Assembly: GCA_017430985.1 (NCBI GenBank) | Contig: JAFRLZ010000021.1 | Coordinates: 1 to 64,000 of the forward strand | Length of the DNA: 64,000 nucleotides | Origin: Oscillospiraceae bacterium | GTDB taxonomy: Bacteria; Bacillota; Clostridia; Oscillospirales; Oscillospiraceae | Direction of reading: 5' to 3' | Part shown: one piece after another, positions 59,714 to 64,000 of the stretch | Numbering within the stretch: the first letter of the stretch is position 1 | Layout of the letters: the number at the start of each line of letters is the position of its first letter | Position numbers and translations under genes: made by a program | Notes under the pieces: model-generated | What the model was told of the DNA's origin: nothing | The model's input: the letters and a program-made list of their open reading frames with translations, nothing else | Database searches by the model: none

Positions 59714-60832
59714 ATGAAAAAACATGTCATCCTGATATCGCTTTTGCTCCTTGCGCTGCTTGCCGGCTGCGCATCCCCCGCCCCGGCCTCGCCGGAGCCG
59801 ACGGAGACCGCCGCTCCCGCGCCCACGCCGGAACCGACGCCGGAGCCCACGCCCGAACCGCCGAGCTTTGTCGTGCTTGCCGGCGAGACGGCGGAGGAGA
59901 TCCTCGCGCTGGCGGACAATCCCAATCTGCGTGAGGTCGACGGTACGGCAAGCGCGGAGACCGAGGCCCTGGCCGCGCTGCAGCGCCTGCGGCCGGACTG
60001 CGCCGTGCGTTACACCTTCGACTGGCGCGGGACCCCGCTGCCGAGCGACACGGCCGAGCTGACGATCACGGAGGCCGAGGGCGCGGAGGAGGCGCTGCGC
60101 TGTCTGCCGCTGCTGCGGCGCGTCGACATGCGCGCGGTCGATTGGAGCGTTGGGGACATGGAGCGCTTCGAGGAGCTGTACCCGGCGATCGACTTCATAT
60201 GGACGCTGCACTTCGGCAGCTGGACCGTGCCGAGCGACATCACCTGCTTCTCCACGCTGCGCACCGGCGAGCCGGGCAACCACCGCTATACGAACGACGA
60301 GCTCTATCCCCTGCTGCGCTTCGGCCACCACCTGCGCGCGCTCGACCTCGGGCACAATGCGCTGACCGATCTGACGCTCATCGGGCAGATGCCGGAGCTG
60401 CAGGTACTGATCCTGGCCGACAACGACACGCTGACGGACATCTCGCCGCTTTCGGAGCTGTCGGAGCTCTGGTATCTCGAGCTCTTCCTCTGCCGGAACG
60501 TGGAGGATTTCTCCCCGCTCTGCAGCCTGACGAGGCTGCGGGACCTGAACCTCTCCTACGACGGGTATTTCGGCGACCTGAGCTTTCTTGCCAACTGCCC
60601 CGACTTTGAAAACGGCTGGTTCCGGAACACGGGCGTTACCCGCGAGCAGGCCGACGCCTTCCTTGCCGCCCATCCGGGCGTGACGCTGATCGTCGGCAGC
60701 CCGCGCGACCCCTCCTCCACGGCCTTCGGCTGGCGCGAGACCGAGCGCAACGCCGCCATCCGCCATGCTTTCACCTACTGGCCGACCGTCGTCGACTGGC
60801 GCGGCTGGGACGACATCGAATACGCGCCGTAA
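59714..60832 (+). CDS. Leucine-rich-repeat lipoprotein
   Basis: A 372-residue surface lipoprotein. Signal peptide with lipobox LLAGC (Cys19), then a Pro/Thr/Glu linker (about 24-50), a domain of unknown type and leucine-rich repeats at about 205-300 (LRALDLGHNALTDLTLIGQM, LQVLILADNDTLTDISPL, LWYLELF, LRDLNLSYDG). LRR lipoproteins usually mediate protein binding outside the cell; no enzyme motif is visible. The start ATG 59714 has GGTGAG upstream. Confidence 0.85.
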   Translation: MKKHVILISLLLLALLAGCASPAPASPEPTETAAPAPTPEPTPEPTPEPPSFVVLAGETAEEILALADNPNLREVDGTASAETEALAALQRLRPDCAVRYTFDWRGTPLPSDTAELTITEAEGAEEALRCLPLLRRVDMRAVDWSVGDMERFEELYPAIDFIWTLHFGSWTVPSDITCFSTLRTGEPGNHRYTNDELYPLLRFGHHLRALDLGHNALTDLTLIGQMPELQVLILADNDTLTDISPLSELSELWYLELFLCRNVEDFSPLCSLTRLRDLNLSYDGYFGDLSFLANCPDFENGWFRNTGVTREQADAFLAAHPGVTLIVGSPRDPSSTAFGWRETERNAAIRHAFTYWPTVVDWRGWDDIEYAP

Positions 60833-60833
60833 A

Positions 60834-60886
60834 AAGATCCTGCCGCGAAATGCCCTTGCTCTTTCGGCATTTTGCGGCAGGATCTT
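60834..60886. terminator. Bidirectional terminator
   Basis: A 21-bp stem with a single G-U pair (60834-60854 with 60866-60886), between the convergent LRR lipoprotein and plsY genes. Confidence 0.82.
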
Positions 60887-60899
60887 ATTAATTCTTCGC

Positions 60900-61502
60900 T
60901 TATTTCTTCACTTTCTTCGCCTTGAAGTCCGGCTCTGTGCCGGCGAGCAGGCGCTTGATGTTCTCCCGGTGCTGCCAGATCGCCAGCGTCATGGAGAAGA
61001 TCGCCAGCAGTAGCCGCGGCGTGCTCACACGGAACACGATCGACGCGGCGGTGATCGCGAGCGCCGCGAGCACCGAGCCGAGCGAGACCTTCTTGCTCGA
61101 AAAGGCGCCGAGCAGGAACACGCCGACCACGACGAGGCCCACGCGCCAGTCCACCGCGAATGCGATCACGCCGCCGACGGAGATGCCCTTGCCGCCGCGG
61201 AAAGTATACAGCAGCGGGAAGCAGTGCCCCAGGATGCAGGCCGCGCCCGCGCAGGCCAGGCCCCAGTCGCCCAGGAGCCACCAGCCGAGCAGCATGGCGG
61301 CCACGGCCTTGACCATGTCCCCCGCCATGGCGGCCAGCCCCGCCCAGATGCCGTAGGTGCGCGCCATGTTCGTCGCCCCGGCGTTGCCGCTGCCGTGGCT
61401 GCGCACGTCGCCCCCCATACCCTGCGAGATCAGGATGGACAGGTTCACCGAACCGAGCACATAGGCGACGGCGAACAGAACGATGTATTTCAAAACAAGC
61501 AT
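60900..61502 (-). CDS. plsY: Glycerol-3-phosphate acyltransferase PlsY
   Basis: A 200-residue membrane acyltransferase that uses acyl-phosphate to make lysophosphatidate, the first step of phospholipid synthesis. The PlsY motifs are clear: GSVNLSI near 17, SHGSGNAGATNMART near 35-49 and FRGGKGISV near 101-109. Five helices. It ends in a lysine-rich tail. The acyl-phosphate-forming PlsX is not in the window. Confidence 0.95.
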   Translation of the reverse strand: MLVLKYIVLFAVAYVLGSVNLSILISQGMGGDVRSHGSGNAGATNMARTYGIWAGLAAMAGDMVKAVAAMLLGWWLLGDWGLACAGAACILGHCFPLLYTFRGGKGISVGGVIAFAVDWRVGLVVVGVFLLGAFSSKKVSLGSVLAALAITAASIVFRVSTPRLLLAIFSMTLAIWQHRENIKRLLAGTEPDFKAKKVKK

Positions 61503-61522
61503 AGTCTCACTTCCCGCCGCTC

Positions 61523-61551
61523 ATTATACAACCGGCGCTCTCGCTTTTCAA
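61523..61551 (-). promoter_or_regulatory. plsY: Promoter of plsY
   Basis: Minus-strand TTGAAA (61546-61551), 17 bases, consensus TATAAT (61523-61528), close to the start codon. Confidence 0.7.
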
Positions 61552-61640
61552 GAAACGGAGCGCGCGTTCACAATAAGTTTTAAATTTTTTATTTCACAGC
61601 TTGACAGGCGGGCCGCTCCGCCGCAAAATGGTAGCAGTTT

Positions 61641-61672
61641 CAGACGCGGCGGAGCAGCATCCACCGCGTCTG
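61641..61672 (+). other. Leader hairpin of the AEC transporter gene
   Basis: CAGACGCGG with CCGCGTCTG (9 bp, 14-nt loop), 18 bases before the start codon. A TTGACA at 61601-61606 could be a -35, but I see no matching -10. Confidence 0.45.
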
Positions 61673-61690
61673 CGCGAAAGGCCGTTTTTT

Positions 61691-62614
61691 ATGATCGTTC
61701 AGACGCTGATCGGCAAGATCGCCTCTCTCTTTATCTGCATCGCCATCGGCTTCCTGCTGGTGCGCATCCGCGTGCTCAAAACGGAGGACAGCCTCGTTCT
61801 CTCCCGGCTGAGCCTCTATCTCGTCACGCCCTGCATGCTGCTGCACTCCTTCCAGGTGGATTTCACGCCGGAGGTGCGCGGCGGTCTGCTGCTGGCGACG
61901 CTCGCGGCCTTCATCGTCGAGAGCGTCTATCTGCTGCTCAGCGCACTGCTGCGAAAGCCCCTGCGGCTGGACCGCGTGGAGCAGGTGTCGATCGAGTTTT
62001 CCAACGCCGGCAATCTCATCATCCCCATCGTGACAGCCGTGCTCGGCCCGGAGTGGGTCGTCTACGCCAGCCCCTACATCGCGGTGCAGAACATTTTCCT
62101 CTGGAGCGTCGGGAAAGCCACGCTCTGCGGCGAGCGCGGGATCGACTTCAGGCGGATGCTCACGAACGTCAACCTCCTTGCCGTCTTCGCCGGGCTCATC
62201 CTCTGCGTGACGGGCCTGCGCTTCCCCGCTCCGCTCGACGACGCGCTCTCCTCCATTGGCTCGATGATGGGGCCGCTGGCCATGCTGGTGATCGGGATGC
62301 TGATCGGCGGTATGGATCTGAGGCTCTTCCTCTCCTACCGGCGCAGCTGGCTCGTCGCGGCGCTGAGGCTCCTGGTCCTGCCCGCCGCCGCGTTGCTGAT
62401 CCTGAAATTCACGCCGCTTTACACGCTTGCCGCGAACGGGCGGCAGCTTTTGCTCATCACGCTCCTGGCCGCCTGCGCGCCCACCGCGGTCAACATCACC
62501 AACATGTCCCAGGTCTTCGGGCAGGACGCGCGCTACGCGAGCGCCGTGAACATCACGAACACGCTGCTGAGCGCGCTGACCATACCGCTGATCGTGCTGC
62601 TGTACGAGCTGTAA
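61691..62614 (+). CDS. AEC-family (auxin efflux carrier type) transporter
   Basis: A 307-residue membrane transporter of the BART superfamily, with ten helices in two halves. Seen: IGFLLVRIRVLKTED near 20-34, the SNAGNLIIPIV crossover segment near 101-111, and NITNMSQVFGQD with a repeated NITNTLL near the C-terminus. Bacterial members export or import organic acids such as malate; the substrate is not predictable. The start is ATG 61691 with AAAGG upstream. Confidence 0.9.
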   Translation: MIVQTLIGKIASLFICIAIGFLLVRIRVLKTEDSLVLSRLSLYLVTPCMLLHSFQVDFTPEVRGGLLLATLAAFIVESVYLLLSALLRKPLRLDRVEQVSIEFSNAGNLIIPIVTAVLGPEWVVYASPYIAVQNIFLWSVGKATLCGERGIDFRRMLTNVNLLAVFAGLILCVTGLRFPAPLDDALSSIGSMMGPLAMLVIGMLIGGMDLRLFLSYRRSWLVAALRLLVLPAAALLILKFTPLYTLAANGRQLLLITLLAACAPTAVNITNMSQVFGQDARYASAVNITNTLLSALTIPLIVLLYEL

Positions 62615-62623
62615 AGAAAAAAC

Positions 62624-62663
62624 CGACCGGGCCGCGGATGCGTTTGCATCCGCGGCCCGGTCG
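62624..62663. terminator. Bidirectional terminator
   Basis: A perfect 18-bp stem (62624-62641 with 62646-62663, loop GTTT), flanked by A-rich and T-rich sequence, between two convergent genes. Confidence 0.88.
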
Positions 62664-62684
62664 TCTCTTTTCGCTTTTCACTTC

Positions 62685-64000
62685 CTACAGTCTGCCCAGG
62701 AAGCAGTCCTGACTCTCGACCTCGGAATAGAGGATCGCGCCCTTGTCTCCCAGGTCGCAGACGCGGATCACGCCCTCGAGCTTCTCGTCGCCGGTCAGCT
62801 CCCGATAGCGGTCCGGGCAGGCGTCGAAGAGCGCCTCGTCAAAGGTGCAGCCGGGCTCTCCCTGGTAGATGGCCGTGTAGAAAATGCCCGTCTCCACGAG
62901 GTCCTGGAAAAAGTGGCTGCCGTAGCTCAGCTCCGGGCGCAGCCCGTGGGAGCTGTAGGCCAGCTCGCACATGCACAGGAAGCGGTTGATCTCCGCAAAG
63001 CGGACCGGCACGCCGAGGCTCGGCGTGGTCGTGCCCCAGCGACCCGGGCCGAGGAGAATGGCGTTCTGTCCCCGCAGCAGGCGGTTGAGCTCGCCCACGG
63101 CGCGCGCCACGGCGTATTTCTGCTGCTCGGGCAGGGAGAGATAAGGCTCCACCTTCACGAAGACCGCGTAGCGCACGGGGATGGCGGCGTTGCCGCCCAT
63201 GAAGTTCCCCTTGATGCGCCAGAAGAAGTCCCGCACCTGCGGCATGACGCCGGCCTGCCCCAGTCCGCTCGTCTGGATCGTGCGGCACTGCAGGAGGTTG
63301 ACGCGGTAGTCCCCCTTCGGGCTGAAGTTGACGGCGTACTCCACGTCCACGGGATAACGGTATTTCTCCGCCACGGTCGCCATGATCTTTTCCATCACAG
63401 CCGGGAAGTCCGTACGAAGGAGCCTTCGGAAATTGAGGATGTCCGGCACCGGCTCGCCGTAGAGCCCCATCTCCCGGAAGCGCGCGGCGGTCGCATAGTC
63501 CGGCTCCAGGAAAAGCGAGGCGTCGGTGCGCATCTCCCGTTTGTCGAGGGTCTCCAGCGGCACGGTCTCGAAGCGGTTGGTCCTGAGGTCGATGACGTCG
63601 GCCTTGTGCTGGCTGAAGCGGTATTCGTCGCCGTATTCCACCATCGGCGGAGCTGTCGGCGCGTCGAGCGAGACAAAGCGCGCATAGTCGTCCGCCTCAC
63701 GGTCGACCGCGCGGGTGCCCATGCCGAAGACCAGGCGCAGCATGCCCTTGTTGTCCTCGCTGGCCTTCGGCCCGCTCACATAGAGGTTGCGGGAATGACC
63801 GACGCCAGCCAAATGCGGGTAGTAGTAATCCCCGTGCACGTCGCCGCTGACGCGCATGACGAGCAGCGCCATCTGCTCGTCGCGGTCGAGGAGGTTTCGG
63901 TCGGCGCGGTAGCGGAAGGCCTCCGGGCTGACGGTGCTCGCGTAGACGGTGCGCACCGCGTCCTCGAAGACCCGGTAGCGTTCCTCGAGGCTGCCCTGGT
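62685..64000 (-). CDS. PEP synthase-like / PEP-pyruvate binding domain protein, 3' part only
   Basis: The open reading frame runs through the window edge at 64000, so only the C-terminal 438 residues are seen. The segment resembles the ATP-grasp pyruvate phosphate dikinase N-terminal (PPDK_N) domain: QMALLVMRVSGDVHGDYYYP, a VDVEYAVNF block with NLLQCRTIQ (matching the typical LLQ-R end of that domain) and LLGPGRWGTTTPSLGVPV. There is no C-terminal phosphohistidine or PEP domain after it, so it is a stand-alone PPDK_N-type protein rather than full PEP synthase. Function not known. Confidence 0.75.
   Translation of the reverse strand, partial: QGSLEERYRVFEDAVRTVYASTVSPEAFRYRADRNLLDRDEQMALLVMRVSGDVHGDYYYPHLAGVGHSRNLYVSGPKASEDNKGMLRLVFGMGTRAVDREADDYARFVSLDAPTAPPMVEYGDEYRFSQHKADVIDLRTNRFETVPLETLDKREMRTDASLFLEPDYATAARFREMGLYGEPVPDILNFRRLLRTDFPAVMEKIMATVAEKYRYPVDVEYAVNFSPKGDYRVNLLQCRTIQTSGLGQAGVMPQVRDFFWRIKGNFMGGNAAIPVRYAVFVKVEPYLSLPEQQKYAVARAVGELNRLLRGQNAILLGPGRWGTTTPSLGVPVRFAEINRFLCMCELAYSSHGLRPELSYGSHFFQDLVETGIFYTAIYQGEPGCTFDEALFDACPDRYRELTGDEKLEGVIRVCDLGDKGAILYSEVESQDCFLGRL

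Overview
The window looks like a chromosomal segment of an anaerobic, Gram-positive, high-G+C member of the Clostridia, probably Oscillospiraceae-like. This is inference from gene content: a complete clostridial-order Rnf complex (rnfCDGEAB), indolepyruvate:ferredoxin oxidoreductase, a YlbJ-like sporulation-type membrane protein, an EF-G-like GTPase, a PepV dipeptidase, PlsY and strong AGGAGG ribosome binding sites. Coding density is high, most operons have recognisable sigma-A type promoters and intrinsic terminators, and I see no phage, transposase, CRISPR array or rRNA.

Layout. 1-3.2 kb (minus): a copper-responsive csoR-copA operon whose promoter carries a CsoR operator inside the -35/-10 spacer; copA ends in an in-frame CopZ-like domain that has its own ribosome binding site. 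3.27-8.34 kb (minus): rnfCDGEAB. 8.6-12.9 kb (plus): YlbJ-like protein, rhodanese, nucleotidyltransferase, galE and a DMT transporter, closed by a bidirectional terminator shared with a coiled-coil membrane protein (minus). 14.8-18.9 kb (plus): dihydrouridine synthase, a membrane protein with a heptapeptide-repeat tail, an EF-G-like GTPase. 19-23.9 kb (plus): a cell-envelope group made of an SGNH-like protein, a membrane-anchored GH25 lysozyme and a MotA/TolQ plus MotB/OmpA-type pair. 24-28.2 kb: carboxylesterase, a structured non-coding RNA with its own terminator, an orphan FRG-domain gene and an Mrp/NifX-like pair. 28.4-34.1 kb (plus): FHA-RodA fusion, class B PBP, ABC-F ATPase, YdcF. 34.2-40.1 kb (plus): two-subunit aconitase X, tRNA-Leu(TAA), an NSS transporter and iorAB. 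40.1-41.3 kb: a hairpin-rich non-coding stretch and a lower-G+C HicB/DinB-like gene. 41.4-51.1 kb (minus): two ABC sugar-type uptake loci, one complete (ATPase, two permeases, binding protein), one without an ATPase but with a ComEC-like hydrolase. 51.2-64 kb: a pyruvate kinase lacking its C-terminal domain with a DUF2974 lipase-like gene, a WalRK-like two-component system with HtrA, PepV, an LRR lipoprotein, PlsY, an AEC transporter and the 3' part of a PEP-synthase-like gene that runs off the window.

How it fits together (inference). The NSS transporter could import aromatic amino acids on the sodium gradient, IorAB would oxidise the derived aryl-pyruvates and reduce ferredoxin, and Rnf would re-oxidise ferredoxin with NAD+ while pumping ions. 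The RodA/PBP, GH25, MotA/MotB-like, HtrA/two-component and SGNH genes form a strong cell-envelope theme. The items I consider most worth following up are the structured RNA at 25.6-25.86 kb, the stator-like pair in an operon with a lysozyme, the nested copZ inside copA, and an 82-83 bp dispersed element, one copy of which sits in the csoR leader.
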